Of a stretch of DNA of 64,000 nt, positions 1-10,759 are shown in pieces; positions within the stretch are counted from its first letter, which is position 1; the number at the start of each line of letters is the position of its first letter. A program made the position numbers and the translations under genes. The DNA is from Macrothele yani (Eukaryota > Arthropoda > Arachnida > Araneae > Macrothelidae), in contig CM076990.1 in the NCBI GenBank assembly GCA_039090855.1, positions 198,591,232 through 198,655,231 on the forward strand, written 5' to 3'. Under the pieces are notes generated by a model. It was not told the DNA's origin. It saw nothing but the letters and a program-made list of their open reading frames with translations, and made no database searches.

Positions 1-203
1 AGGTCTCCTGACCTGAACCCTATAGAGCACATGCAGTTTGCTTCGGAGAGGCAAGGTGTAGATCATCAGCCTCCTTCCAGAACCCTCCATGAGATTTGTA
101 CTGTCCTCCTTGAGGAATGGGATTCAATTCTCCTAAGCTCAATAGCATGACTCGGCGTTGTGAGAGTTGTTTGTCAGTAAGAGGAGATCATATTCTCTAT
201 TAA
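1..203 (+). pseudogene. Tc1-like transposase, C-terminal fragment
   Basis: Reading from base 1, the sequence begins with [10 protein letters not shown], the Tc1 motif that carries the catalytic Glu of the DDE triad. A degraded C-terminal helix region follows and ends in a stop at 148-150. Shifting frame at 144 recovers the usual Tc1 ending (SMTRR, then a Gly-Asp-His segment) to a stop at 201-203, so one frameshift lies near 140-147. Everything upstream of the third catalytic motif is outside the window. This is a dead fragment of a DNA transposase. Confidence 0.85.
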
Positions 204-429
204 CCAATCTTATTGGATGAAATCTGATATCACACTTTGGAGACCCATATGCTAGTGATCATGCATAATCAAAATGTGTTCATATTCTTGTGTTTTAGTA
301 AATTGTTTTCGAACTTTGTGATTATGTGTAGCTGTATACCAAATTTCTCTGCTTTTTGTTATTAATTGTTTTTCTGTTACACCACATGTATGCATACCTT
401 TTCGTAGATATTATTATATGGGATATTTA

Positions 430-431
<2 letters not shown>

Positions 432-490
<59 letters not shown>
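432..490. repeat. (TA)n microsatellite
   Basis: An uninterrupted TA dinucleotide run of about 58 bp directly precedes the foldback element at 498-759. TA is the target of Tc1/mariner elements, but no element end is seen inside the run. Confidence 0.97.
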
Positions 491-491
<1 letters not shown>

Positions 492-497
492 TGTATG

Positions 498-759
498 TAT
501 GGCAAGAGAAAGAAAAATTTTGAACAAGAGAAATAAAAATTATAGAAAGACCATCAGTCACCAAATACACCATCCGAACCAGGTTAGCTTCAAACGATGC
601 AAAGTACCGAATAAAAGAATGCAGGGAAGCATATTAATGACTGACCTCTTGTCGGCTTCGTCAAGGGCAAGCAACAAGATAACACTGTGTATTTGGTGAC
701 TGATGGTCGTTCTATTATTTTTATTTCTCTTGTTCAAAATTTTGCTTTGTTTTGCCATA
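498..759. mobile_element. Foldback element with about 73-bp inverted arms
   Basis: The left arm (about 498-571) and right arm (about 687-759) are near-perfect reverse complements. Both contain the segment GACCATCAGTCACCAAATAC and an AATTTTG/CAAAATT core. The loop is about 115 bp with no coding signal. This is the form of a non-autonomous foldback MITE. No clear target duplication was seen, so the superfamily is unassigned. Confidence 0.75.
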
Positions 760-871
760 TTGTTACTTGATCTTTCTCTTATGCAGCCTCTGGCGCTAAT
801 GAATTTCAAATCTGTTCACTGGTTTCTGTCGTTTCACATTATTTGCTTTTGCTATACAGTATGTATATATA

Positions 872-1800
872 TTGGGTTGATGCATAAGTTCATGCCGTTT
901 TTTTCACCACGCTACGGGAATGTATTACATCAGAAGGGTAAACGGAATTCCATCAACTATGTACCCCCCCCGTTGTTTACGATGGTTTCCCAACGTCTGG
1001 ATAGGTCTGCAATGACATTCTTGAAAAAACGTGCAGGTTTCGCCGCGAAGAAATCAACAAGGAAATTCTGGAGATCAACACCATTGTTGAACGTTCTGCC
1101 ACGGAGTGCATTCGACAGAGATCGGAACAGGTGAGTGATAGTATGAAGGGGCGACATCTGAGGAATAGGTCGGATGTGGAAAGATCTCCCATTTCATGTG
1201 CTGAATGGCCATTTTGGTCATGTTTGCACTGTGAAAGCGTGCGTTATCATGTTGGAGAAGGACACCATGGCACCGATGTGGCCGTTTCTGCTGAATTCCT
1301 CCCTCCACACGGCAGAGTTGCTCACAATAGAGTGCAGCGTTGATGGTCCGATACCTCGGCAGCATTTTCCAGTGAATAATGCCTTCCATGTCCCACCAGA
1401 CACACAAAATGATCTTCGCAGGAGGAAGGTCATGTTTCTGACAAGGTGCGGGCGTCTTGTTTGGTCTTAACCATTCCCTCCGATGCCTGAAATTCACGTA
1501 CAGGCACCACTTTTCATCTCCAGTAACAATACGGGACAGAAAGGGTTTTGTGTTGCTGAGAACATTCGCGATAACGGGCGAGCAAGGAACCACATATGGC
1601 AACACGCTGATTCTTGTTGCCCTCGGTAAGAGTGTGAGGCATCCAAGACCCCAGTTTCTGGACCTTTCCCATACGTTCCAAGTGTCGCATTACTGTGGCC
1701 AATTCGCGCCTCATCAAAATGAGATGGACGACCTGATCGTAGAGAGTCGTTGAGGTCAAAATTGCCACTTCGGAACCGCTCAAACCATTTCCTTTACTTG
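872..1800 (-). mobile_element. Mariner element 1, degenerate
   Basis: A mariner terminal repeat beginning TTGGGTTGATGCATAAG lies at 872, preceded by a TA. Moving along the minus strand from 1800 to 957, pieces in shifted frames read in mariner order: WFERFRSG, a second helix-turn-helix with WMPHTL, IVTGDEKW (first catalytic Asp), HDNARFH (second Asp), APSYYH (third position) and the C-terminal FF-AAKPARFF region. The third catalytic Asp is replaced by Tyr. The first 50 or so codons and the second terminal repeat are missing where the element meets mariner 2 at about 1800. Several frameshifts make it inactive. Confidence 0.85.
957..1795 (-). pseudogene. Mariner transposase pseudogene (element 1)
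   Basis: This is the coding part of mariner element 1. The DNA-binding half lies at about 1514-1795, the catalytic core at 1075-1605 and the C-terminal end at about 957-1157, so at least two frame changes occur near 1600 and 1090-1150. Family motifs GDEKW and HDNAR are kept. The expected APSDYH reads APSYYH, which removes the third metal-binding Asp of the DD34D triad independently of the frameshifts. Confidence 0.85.
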
Positions 1801-1806
1801 GAAGTA

Positions 1807-2745
1807 CAACCTACGTCTGAAAAGTCTCAGAAGTGACGCAATAAAAAATGTGAAAAAGTATCATACCCATAATTAATGCTAGTCACCTTCAAAATACCAC
1901 CCTTCTGAATCAACACACAGTTTCCAGCGTTTCTAAAGATTCTAGAAACAGTTCTGGAAAGCACTTTCCTGTGTGTTCGCAAGTTGTTATGTCACGGCTG
2001 CTTGGATAGATGTAATGTCTGCATGATATTTTCCTTTTAGTAGGCGTTTTATCCTGGGGAACAGTCCCTAGGTTTGTGGTTCATACTGCAGGCACCATGT
2101 TTCATCTCCTACAGTAATTCTGGAGCAAAAATCAGGGTCCTCAGCCTCAGTGCCTAGCAGATCGGAACATATCCTTTTTTTCATCATCCAGAATGCGGAG
2201 TACCAATCTGGCATTAAGTTTTCGTTTTCCCAAATCCTCGTGCACGATCTCATGACAGATAGACTTACTGATGTCCACCGACTCAGTCAAAAGTCTCACT
2301 GTAATTCGGCGATCTTTCTTTAACTGATTCCGCACCTCTTCGAGTTTTTTCCGCTGTCCGCGCACTGATGGAACGCCCAGATCTCAGATCATCATCAAAG
2401 TATTCCCGCCAGTCGCGAAACCGTGCATACAATTCGAAAACTCTGCTCCGGGATAATGCTGCGCCTCCATACATTTCTTTCAGCATTCTGTAAGTTTCAG
2501 GGGCTGATTTACCAAATTTCCAACAAAAACGGATGTTTACTCTCTGTTTTTCCATGGCTGAAATGAAATGGGACGAGAACGCTCGCTATGACTCCCTTAA
2601 TGCCCGTCTGCATCCAGTCGGTACCGGTCCAGTTCTTCGCTGATTGGCCAAGGACTACTGCCTTCTGGCATACACGTGATATTTTTATCCCACTGCTGTT
2701 GCGTCAGTTATGCAGTCAGACCTGGAACTTATTGGACGTAGGTTG
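1807..2745 (-). mobile_element. Mariner element 2, internally deleted
   Basis: Terminal inverted repeats beginning CAACCTACGTC lie at 1807 and end at 2745, each flanked by TA, giving a 939-bp element. The minus strand encodes a mariner N-terminus starting MEKQRVNIRFCWKFGK, the second helix-turn-helix (KLNARLVLRIL) and the first catalytic motif (GDETWCLQYEPQT at about 2070). It then jumps directly to the C-terminal KRW-CVDSEGWYFEGD type ending at about 1880-1950. The segment carrying the second and third Asp is deleted, so the copy is non-autonomous. It differs in sequence from mariner 1. Confidence 0.88.
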
Positions 2746-2747
2746 TA

Positions 2748-3270
2748 TCTTCTACGATAATGCAATGACTTTAGTCAATGGATATAGCAGTCTAATGCGT
2801 CCTATTTAGTTTTTACTGTTTAAATTGTGTTTAAGGTCAGTACTTGTATACATAAAACATATGTATGTATCTCTTCATTTTAGTCTGCTACAAATTTCGC
2901 AGATATGCTTCTGAATCATTCTAGCGTGCACATGATTTGTGAAAAAAGCAGTGTCTACTATTTCAGCCACCCATGTCAATACTTCTTTGCTCTAGCTTTG
3001 TGTAGGGAAGCATTTAGACAGAGATAAAAAATAGAAACAGCTCAAAAACAAAATAACCGTGTGTAGTTTTTGCAAATAAGATTTCCGGTTATAAACATTC
3101 TTAACGATAAAAAATTCAACAGTTTTCCATTTTTTGAAGTTTTTCCCGTCTTCAATCCTAGGTTGAAATTCCAAATATTTCACTATAAAAGTTTTCAGCC
3201 TTTGAAAAATTTCCTTTATCCCCTCCCTCAAAAAAAAATCAGACCTCTCCTAATATGAAATTCCTGGATA
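2748..3270. other. No recognised feature
   Basis: AT-rich sequence with no open frame of family character and no clear repeat. If mariner 1 was split by mariner 2, its missing N-terminus should continue beyond 2745; I could not recognise it here. Confidence 0.5.
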
Positions 3271-3279
3271 AACCCTGCC

Positions 3280-3447
3280 CTGGACGCAGGTTTCTCGCTG
3301 TTCGCCCAATTAGATTCACGTTCGAGTCCATGATGGGGCATGGAGATGTACTTGTCTGATGGCTCTGTCCCCTTCCTGGAATCAGCGTCCCCTCATGGGT
3401 GACTTCCTTATAGCCTTTCGAATTTCTCATTGTGGTCATTAAACTCT
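3280..3447 (+). mobile_element. Divergent SINE-A copy
   Basis: The order of landmarks matches the SINE-A family described at 19679. There is a box B-like GTTCGAGTCC, then GGGGCATGGAGAT, a TTCCTGGAATCAGC segment and the 3' TTGTGGTCATTAAAC end. Many substitutions indicate an old copy, and its 5' tRNA-like head is hard to delimit. Confidence 0.6.
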
Positions 3448-3485
3448 GAAATATAGTGAAAATCCTCCAAATACGTCAGTGAATA

Positions 3486-3813
3486 AACAAAGACATCGCT
3501 CTTTCCGCGTTTTATCAACACATAGCAACCGAAAAATTGTTATATGGTCACCGCTGGGGTCCCGAATCCCAGATCTCTCGATATCTAGTCGAGCGCGTTA
3601 GCCTTACGCTACGGTGGCCAACAATCAACGGCGCTATGTGTGTTTTTCTCTCAGCTTCTGACATGATGTCAAATGATTGTTGGCCACTGTAGCGTAAATC
3701 CAACGCGCTCTACTAGACATCGAGAGATCTGGGATTCGGATCCGCAGCGGTGACCGGATAACAATTTTTCGGTTGCTATATGTTGATAAGATGGGAAAGA
3801 GCGGTCTTTGTTT
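3486..3813. repeat. Inverted pair of tRNA-like repeats, about 145-bp arms
   Basis: The left arm (about 3486-3629) and right arm (about 3674-3813) are inverted copies separated by about 45 bp. The outer ends carry the AAACAAAG and GCTCTTTCC motifs also seen at 38370-39330, 47784-47972 and 55985-56060. The inner part, read towards the outside, resembles a tRNA with box A-like TAGCGTAAGG and a degenerate box B. It looks like a foldback made from two head-to-head SINE-like units. Confidence 0.7.
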
Positions 3814-3819
3814 AAACTC

Positions 3820-4290
3820 TGAAACAAACAAATAAAAATTTGCTACATCGCCCTTGAAGCCTTTGTACGATTTGTGCATTTTATTTTATTTATTGCTTGC
3901 AGTGCTCACGCGTTGACATTACAGATGAAATTTAATTAACCTGTCGTAAAATATAAATTTTCTGCATGTTTCAATCAGGGACGTCGCTAGACTTCAGAAT
4001 CAGGGTGGGCGATTAGTAGTTTTGGAATGATAGGTCTGATAGAAACTTTATTAACGAAACACTGAAAGAAAGAATTTGTAATGCTTTTTACTATTGGCCA
4101 CAACGGAATTTCTGCAAACCCCCCCCCCTGGGATCCGACTACAGAGATAAAAAATAAATGGTGTAAAATACAAGTGTTGGTAGAATGTCGGCTTCAACTT
4201 GTTTCTTTCTGTGAATGCAGCATTGTCTTAATTGCTTTTCAAAATTTTGTATTTTTGCTTATGAAAATAGTACTGTATTTGAACAATTTT
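3820..4290. other. No recognised feature
   Basis: Low-complexity AT-rich DNA with a short C-run near 4120. No gene or repeat was identified. Confidence 0.5.
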
Positions 4291-4296
4291 TTGAAG

Positions 4297-4845
4297 GAAA
4301 ATGTCCCTTTTGTTTATCTAAATAAAATTTCAACGTCGTGATACGAAGACACAATACCTGACCGCTCTTTAATTCCCTTCGCTTTTCCAACGGCGCCGCG
4401 GTATAAGCGCTGGCTCCTGACTATTTGTCCGAGATGGGTCTGGGTTCGAATCCCGGTGAGGCATGGATGTTGTGTTTGTCTCACGGCACTGGCTCTTTTC
4501 CTTCCCTGAAACCAGTTCCCTAAATTAGAGAGGGGCGACTGCTTATATCCCATTGAGTTGCTCACGGCGGTCGTTAAACCTTCAACTAAGGAAAAAAAAA
4601 ACATTTTTTTTAAAGGAAAATGTCCCTTTTGTTCATCAAAATCAAATGTCAACGTCGTGATACGCAGACACAGTACCTAACCCAATCTTTACTCCGTTCG
4701 CTTTCCCAATGGCGCAGTGGTCTAAGCGCTGGCTTCTGACCATTTGTCCGAGATGGGTCTGTGTTCGAATTCTGAGTGAGGCATGGATATTGTGTCCGCC
4801 TTACGGTACTGACTTTCCCCCTTCCCTGGAACAACAACAACAACA
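4297..4845 (+). repeat. Tandem duplication (about 318-bp unit) containing SINE-A
   Basis: The motif GGAAAATGTCCCTTTTGTT occurs at about 4298 and again at about 4616. Each is followed by the same CGTCGTGATACG / GACACA-TACCT sequence and then a SINE-A head. The first unit holds an essentially complete SINE-A copy (about 4385-4600, + strand). The second holds a copy that is cut off after the CCTTCCCTGGAA segment and passes into (CAA)n near 4830. This is a segmental tandem duplication of DNA that already held the SINE, not two insertions. Confidence 0.8.
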
Positions 4846-4974
4846 AACATTAATAACTCCCTTCCTTCAAGCCATCGACCTTACCTTGCACTACTCTTCT
4901 CCAAAGCAGTCGTTAGCCACGTCCTGTTGCCTCACTGCCCCCGGAAGAGGCCGAAGAGATTTGGTAAAGTTGGG

Positions 4975-5103
4975 GGGGTTTAACGACCACCGTGATCAAC
5001 TCCTCGGTGGAGTATAAGCAGTCGCTGGTCCCGAGTTCGAGGCCACTGGTTTCAGGGAAGGAAGAGAGCCACTGTAGTATGACAAACACAACATCCATTT
5101 AGA
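4975..5103 (-). mobile_element. SINE-A fragment without tRNA head
   Basis: Antisense copy of the SINE-A tail: GTTTAACGACCACCGTGA, then TATAAGCAGTCGC, CCACTGGTTTCAGGGAAGG and ACAAACACAACATCCAT. It stops before the tRNA-like part. Confidence 0.8.
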
Positions 5104-5109
5104 TTCCAC

Positions 5110-5545
5110 TTTCCGTGTTGAGGTCCCCTACTTTGTAGCACAAACAAATAGCTGAGAAATTAATAAGTAAGCTCCCTCAGTGAAGTCCTATCCACTCTCC
5201 TCAATCGCCCCTGGCCATACAAACGTGAAAAAAGGCCTAAAATGAGGATTTGGAAGAGTAGGGACGGTTGCATTTTCGTGGCCCTGGGAATGTTATTTTG
5301 ATAACCTTTCCACGAAGACATAAACAACGCACTTCCCAGGGGGTATTGCATAGGACTGCAAGACGAAAAACACGTTACTTATTTTTATTTGACAGAGTAT
5401 AGATAATATTTTAAAGTTTAAAAAAATTGAAAAATGGCACATCTTGGACGGAGTGCGCAGCAGAGTGGGAAGACAAATTTCAGGGTGGCCTCCAGCCCAC
5501 CCACGAACTCTCTTGGCAACGTCTCTGGTTCGTATCTCACAGGAA
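5110..5545. other. No recognised feature
   Basis: No gene or repeat family was recognised before the CA microsatellite. Confidence 0.5.
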
Positions 5546-5550
5546 ATCAT

Positions 5551-5612
5551 CGCGCACACACACACACACACGCACACACACACACACACACGCACACACA
5601 CACACACACAAA
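5551..5612. repeat. (CA)n microsatellite with CG interruptions
   Basis: CACACA tract broken three times by CGCA. The open frames across it are artefacts of the dinucleotide repeat. Confidence 0.97.
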
Positions 5613-5879
5613 TAACGCGGTCGTGAGGCATTTAGATTATATATAGTGTTTTGAGTAGCAAAATGTTCTTCAAGTGGCCTGTCTTTGGTGTTTTTCCAAC
5701 AGTTATATGCTTCATGCTGTTTGATAACAGGTGGAGAGTACGACTCATAAAACCTACTTTAATTTTATTTCGCACTGACGGAAGAAAAATTTTCTTTTCT
5801 TTTTCTTTTTTTTTTTTTTTTTTTTTCGTCAGTGGCAACCACTTATCTGTAGGTTGCACTTTTGTTTATGAAGTGATAA

Positions 5880-7530
5880 TGAGTTGAGCGGTTTTTTTTT
5901 CTTCCTCAGGCGAGCGATATCAAAGGGGTGGGAAGAAAATAAATGGAGTAAATACTTGTCTAACTTGCCTTGGCGTCAACACTGGCCCCCAAATAAGACC
6001 TCCTCACTTATGGTTCGTTATTATTAACTAGGAAGTTGGTAATATAGTGGGTTTGTCCTAGGAGAACCCCTTTCTAGCTGAAACTACGACCACCATCACC
6101 ACCCTCCGATAACGCATGTAATGGGCCTTTCCTGCCTCTCTTTCCCCTTCTGGAGTCTAATCTCTGAGAGTCTCTTCTGCTGCTGTGGGGCCCTGCTTAA
6201 GGGGCCAGGCGAGCGAGGGCGGAAGAAGGTGTATTCACTCATGCAGCACGGAGTAGCAACCGGTCACTGACACCAAGCCAGTCAACTAAGGGGAAAGAAG
6301 GAGGGCGGGGGGTGCGTGCTCTACAAGAGAAAGAGGATGGGGGATACATGCGAAACTTTCATCATCGCCCTCAGGCTGAATAAATATTGCCAGTATGCCA
6401 AATTTGGAAACACTGCATTTCGTCGTGATAACTCACCCTATAAATTTCCGTTCGAGTACAGGTGGTCTCAGACACTTCCGGGAGGAGTGCCTTTTTCGAA
6501 AAGCAGTTTGAATTTTTGAGTACATTACTCTGAGAATTGGAAATTTTAGTTAACAAATACGTATATTGACGATGCTAATTCGCTTTCAAAAACCTCGTGT
6601 TGTGAGAAACTTATGGGAAAGTTAAATTACTTCTGAATTTACGGAAAGCTAAATTTATGAATATTTTGTAACTTTTCAGGGATTCCAGATACAAATCACA
6701 CTGAAGCATTTCGCGTTTTAAGATCAAGATTCAGTTCAAGATTTTTTTTTTTTTTTTGTACAACAGGAGACAAAATGGTTTCGGAAGTTCCGCTTGAAAA
6801 GACATCTCCGTTTTTAGGTACAGAATAAGGAATGTAGATTCAATTATTTTCCCAGAAGTTCGTTACGGGCGTGAAGTATCCGATAGGAGGAAGTAGATGC
6901 ATTTAAAAATATTTTTTCATAAAAATATTGATGACTTTTTATTTAGAGAAATATATTTTATCTAAACAAATGTGTGTGTTTCGAAGAGCAATTTGGAAAC
7001 CTGAAATTCTTCAAAAAAGACAAACCTACAATGTAGAAATTTTTCTGAAATTCACGAGCCACTTTCCGCCATTTCTTGCGTGAAATGACAGAAGGAAACC
7101 TGAATTTCATGTTTTTTTTGTACCACGGGAAACTTCTAAATTTTCAGAAAGTTTTCCGCAGTTTCTTTCTTATTGACGGTAAATTACCGTTTCCGAGATG
7201 TGTTAATGGAAATTTCTGAATTTTCATAAACCTTTCCGCAACTCCTTTCGTATATTAACGGAAAAACTTCGTTCTCACTTTTTCCGTATGTCTGCATGAC
7301 GAGAAATTACCGGTAATGCGAGCGATTGGTGAAAGTACTTGAGGTTTAATTGACTTTTAAATTTCAATCGTCTGTCGAAGCATCGGATTTTGAAGTTCCT
7401 TCGCGAGATTGGATATTGTGGATAGCATATCGCATGAATTTTGTTTAATGTGGGACAGGATATTTCTTCTCATCTCCCCTATTTTGTGCACCAGCTATTT
7501 ATTACGTCTTGCGTTACTGTAAGAAACCAG
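5880..7530. other. No gene; weak degenerate repeats at about 7030-7300
   Basis: No coding sequence recognised. From about 7030 to 7300 a pattern of TTTCTGAA/AATTTTCA followed by a TTTCCGCA-TTTCTT block recurs about three times at roughly 100-bp spacing, which suggests a decayed tandem repeat. Similar wording appears on the far side of the RTE element near 10800-10960. Confidence 0.4.
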
Positions 7531-7540
7531 GTACTTAACT

Positions 7541-8236
7541 TACTGTACAGCTGAAAAGTGGACATCTCTTCTACTATCGTGGGACAGATACTGGCAGAAC
7601 TAGTGGTGTTGGATTTATAATAAACAAGAAACTGAAGGATAAAGTTGTAGAAGTTGAAAGTTCCTCTGACAGAGCTGCACGACTTGTTATCCAACTCTCG
7701 AGAAGATACCAGGCTCGGATTATTCAAATTTGTGCACCCACCACAAGTCATCCTGAAGAAGAAATTGAAGAATTTTATGAGGAAATTTGTCATCTAAATA
7801 ATAAAGGTAAGCAGCACTTAAAGATAATTATGGGAGATTTCAATGCAAAAATAGGGCAACGGCAATAGAATGAAACTTCAGTAGGTAAATTCGGTCACGG
7901 CAACAGAAACCAGCGTGGAAATACTCTCGTTGAGTTTGCAGAGGCAGAAGGGTTTTTCATCTTGAACTCCTTTTTCAAGAAAAAGCCGCACAGGAAATGG
8001 ACAAGGAGACATCCAAATGGGACGACAAATGAAATTGATTTTATTATGTGTAACAAAAAATTCGTCATAGAAGACTGCAGTGTGCTAAACAAGTTCAACA
8101 CAGGTAGTGACCATAGATTAGTGAGATGCAAGATGCACCTCAACACTAAACTCGAACGTGGCAAGCTCGTAAGACAAACAAAATGTATTGACATAACCAA
8201 CCTAAAAAACACCATAATACCTTCACGTTGGACCTG
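7541..8236 (+). pseudogene. RTE endonuclease (APE) domain, broken
   Basis: The translated frame shows SGVGFIINKKLKDKV, a RIIQICAPTT segment and the APE motif IIMGDFNAKIG, then a TAG stop at 7866. The same frame resumes with GKFGHGNRNQRGN, HRKWTRRHPNG, NEIDFIMCN and the catalytic-type TGSDHRLV motif, ending at a TGA at 8234-8236. The domain nicks target DNA for target-primed reverse transcription in intact elements. The N-terminal part with the catalytic Asn and Glu is missing. Confidence 0.8.
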
Positions 8237-8598
8237 AAGAACAGATTCTCTGCTTTAGAAGGCCTAACATCGGAAGAAGTGGATATTTCTGAAGTTAACA
8301 GAAAAGTAACCAAAGCTCTAATGGAAACAGCTACAAAATTAGCTGGGTCTAAGAACAAGTTGCATGTGAACAAATTATCAGGAAAAACCAACATGTTGAT
8401 GCAAAAAGAAGAGAGATGAGGACAACTAAAGAAGATTTGACTTCCAAAGTGGAATATATAGAGCTATGCAAGACAGTACGAAAAAGTATCACTGAAGACG
8501 TAAGGAAATTCAACTGTGAACTAGTGAGGAAAGCAATTGAAAACAACCAAAGCCTAAAGATAGCAAAGGGACATCTCAGTAAGTGAAGAAAACAGATT
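8237..8598 (+). pseudogene. RTE linker region between endonuclease and RT
   Basis: After a frame change, LKNRFSALEGL and a Lys/Glu-rich helix-forming segment follow. Another frame change near 8410 leads into a segment that runs in frame with the downstream RT, apart from one TGA at 8584-8586 just before MALRKEDGS. Confidence 0.7.
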
Positions 8599-10243
8599 AT
8601 GGCACTGAGAAAAGAAGATGGTTCTGTAACAAGAAATAGAGGCGAAATTTTGACAAGAGTGAAAGATTTCTACTCCAAATTATATGAAAGGGATGATACA
8701 TGTACTCCAGACATCATGAAAGGTACCAGAACCAGAGTTCTTCCAGTCCTCCCAGCAGAAGTTGCACATGCAATCAAGAACATGAAGCGGGGAAAAGCTC
8801 CAGGAGAAGATGGAATTACTGTAGACATCATACAAGAAGCAAGTGGAGAAATCGAAACAGTACTCGCCCAAATTTTCACTCGATGCCTTAATGAAGGGAA
8901 GATTCCTGAGGATTGGAACAACGCTACAATGATCCTGCTACATAAAAAAGGTGACATTGAGGATCTCAGGAACTACAGACCTATCAACCTCCTATCAGTG
9001 GTTTATAAAATCTTCACTAAAGTTCTTTCACACCGCTTGAAGGTTACACTGGACATGGCTCAACGAAGAGAACAAGCTGGATTCAGGAGTGGCTACAGCA
9101 CAATAGATCATATCCACGTACTGAGAGAACTAATTGAAAGAGCGAGGGAATATGAACTTTCATTGTGTAAGGCTTTTATCGATTATGAAAAAGCCTTTGA
9201 TTCGGTGAAACCATCAGCAGTTACAATGGCTCTGAAAACCTGCGGTATTGAAGATGCATACATTAATATTATCAATATCATCTATGAAAATGCAAGTGCA
9301 AAGATTCGGCTGTTTGAAAATACAACACACATAAAAATTGGAAAGGGAGTGAGACAAGGTGACACCATATATCCGAAGCTCTTTAATGCCACATTGGAAA
9401 ATGTCTTTCAATCACTGAACTGGGAAAACAAAGGGATAAAGATTAATGGAGATTATCTAACCCACCTTCGTTTTGCTGATGACATAATCATTTTTGCAAC
9501 TACCCCATCAGAGCTACAGAGTATGATCCAGGAACTTGCTGACAAGAGTAAAGAAGTGGGATTAAAAATGAACTTTCAGAAGACAAAAGTGATGTTCAAT
9601 GCTTTTACAAGAAATGAAGATTTATCCGATTCATGGAGAAAAGCTGGAGATAACAGACACGTACGTTTATCTTGGACAGCAGATATCAAGTGAGGGTCAC
9701 ATTGATGAAGAAATTAATCGGCGTACAAAACTTGCCTGGAGAGCTTTTGGAAGAAACAGCATAATTTTCAAGAGCAATGTGCCATTATGTCTTAAAAGAA
9801 AAGTGTTTGATCAATGCATCCTTCCAGTGCTTACGTATGGTGCAGAGACGTGGACCTTAACTAAAAGAGACATACAAAGGCTGCAGACAACTCAAAGCAG
9901 CATGGAGAGGTGCATGCTTGGTGTAACCAGGAGAGATAAGAAGAGGAACTCGTGGATCCGAAAAATGACAAGAGTGGAAGACATCATGATCAGAGTTAAA
10001 TCCCTGAAATGGCAATGGGCTGGACATACTGCCAGAAGGACAGACCATCGACGGACAGCCGAAATTTTAGATTGGATTCCAAGGGACAGGAAAAGACCCA
10101 GAAGAAGACCACATGGAAGATGGGTGGATGAAATTCGAAAGTATGCGGGAGTGACATGGAGGAGACTGGCACAAGACAGACCGTTGTGGAGGAAACTTGG
10201 GGAGACCTTCGTCCAGCAGTGGATTGATAATGGTTGGCAATGA
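8599..10243 (+). pseudogene. RTE reverse transcriptase
   Basis: RT motifs appear in order: GKAPGEDGI, LLHKKGD with NYRPINLLSV, EQAGFRSGYST, FIDYEKAFDSV (motif A Asp), VRQGDTIYPKLFNATL and LRFADDIIIFA (motif C FADD). A frameshift near 9630 moves the rest to another frame, with YVYLGQQISSEGHIDEEINR, LTYGAETWTL, then the Arg/Trp-rich C-terminus GRPHGRW-type and QQWIDNGWQ. Sequence quality is good on both sides of the shift, so the RT decayed relatively late. Confidence 0.88.
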
Positions 10244-10262
10244 TGATGATGATGATGATGAC
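10239..10262 (+). repeat. (TGA)n tail of the RTE element
   Basis: About eight TGA/ATG units directly follow the RT stop region. The fragmented second copy ends the same way at 45725-45747, so the tail belongs to the element. Confidence 0.9.
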
Positions 10263-10659
10263 AGATGATTATACGATGTCTATGTATCAGAACTGAAGGC
10301 AACTGAAGACAAAAGCTATTATAGCTATCAAGAGCAAATTTTATATTTAGGTTTTTTTTTTTTGAAACAGTGCTATAAAAAAAGTTCATTTCACCTTTTT
10401 AAAGATAACTGAAAGTAATTGTGAGTTTAATCAAGTTGCAAAGCATTTAGTTGCTTCGAGAAATCACGATGAAAAATGCTTAAAATGTGAAAAGTCCTCC
10501 TACAGAAAAAAAAAAAGTTATAACAAACCTATTCAGAAAAATAGTAAGCTCCAACAGAAAATAAAAGGACTAAATCACTCGCATTAATGACAAAAAAAAA
10601 AAAAAAATCTTCGTCGCGCAATTTGTTTTGCAATGTATGTGATTTGGACTTCCGAGGGT

Positions 10660-10735
10660 TTGTGGCGCAGTGGTTAAACGCTTGCGTTGCATGTTGAACC
10701 AACCCAAACGACAGGGGGTTGATCCTAACTGGAGC
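10660..10735 (+). other. tRNA-like sequence (SINE head or tRNA relic)
   Basis: TGTGGCGCAGTGGTTAAACG resembles a box A and GGGGGTTGATCCTAAC a degraded box B at tRNA-like spacing. No cloverleaf could be closed by eye, so it is not called a tRNA gene. Confidence 0.4.
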
Positions 10736-10759
10736 GGATGGATTATCTGGGGTAAGGGA

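Larger units (their letters stand above)
7535..10262 (+). mobile_element. RTE-type LINE, 5'-truncated and degenerate
   Basis: On the + strand an APE-type endonuclease (7541-8236), a linker and a reverse transcriptase (to 10243) are followed directly by a (TGA)n tail. A short tandem-repeat tail in place of poly-A is typical of RTE-clade LINEs. The endonuclease starts near its middle, so the 5' end is missing. An in-frame TAG at 7866-7868, a frameshift near 8230, another near 8410, a TGA at 8584-8586 and a frameshift near 9630 disable it. A second copy of the same family lies in pieces at 39450-45747. Confidence 0.85.

Noticed and set aside
418..699. Open frame with a (YI)n stretch
   Set aside because: Produced by the TA microsatellite and one arm of the foldback.
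5427..5646. Three overlapping Thr-His/His-rich frames
   Set aside because: Translation of the CA dinucleotide tract.
7895..8215. Minus-strand open frame of 106 codons
   Set aside because: Antisense shadow of the RTE endonuclease.
9892..10389. Minus-strand open frame of 165 codons with poly-His
   Set aside because: Antisense shadow of the RTE C-terminus; the His run is the complement of the (TGA)n tail.
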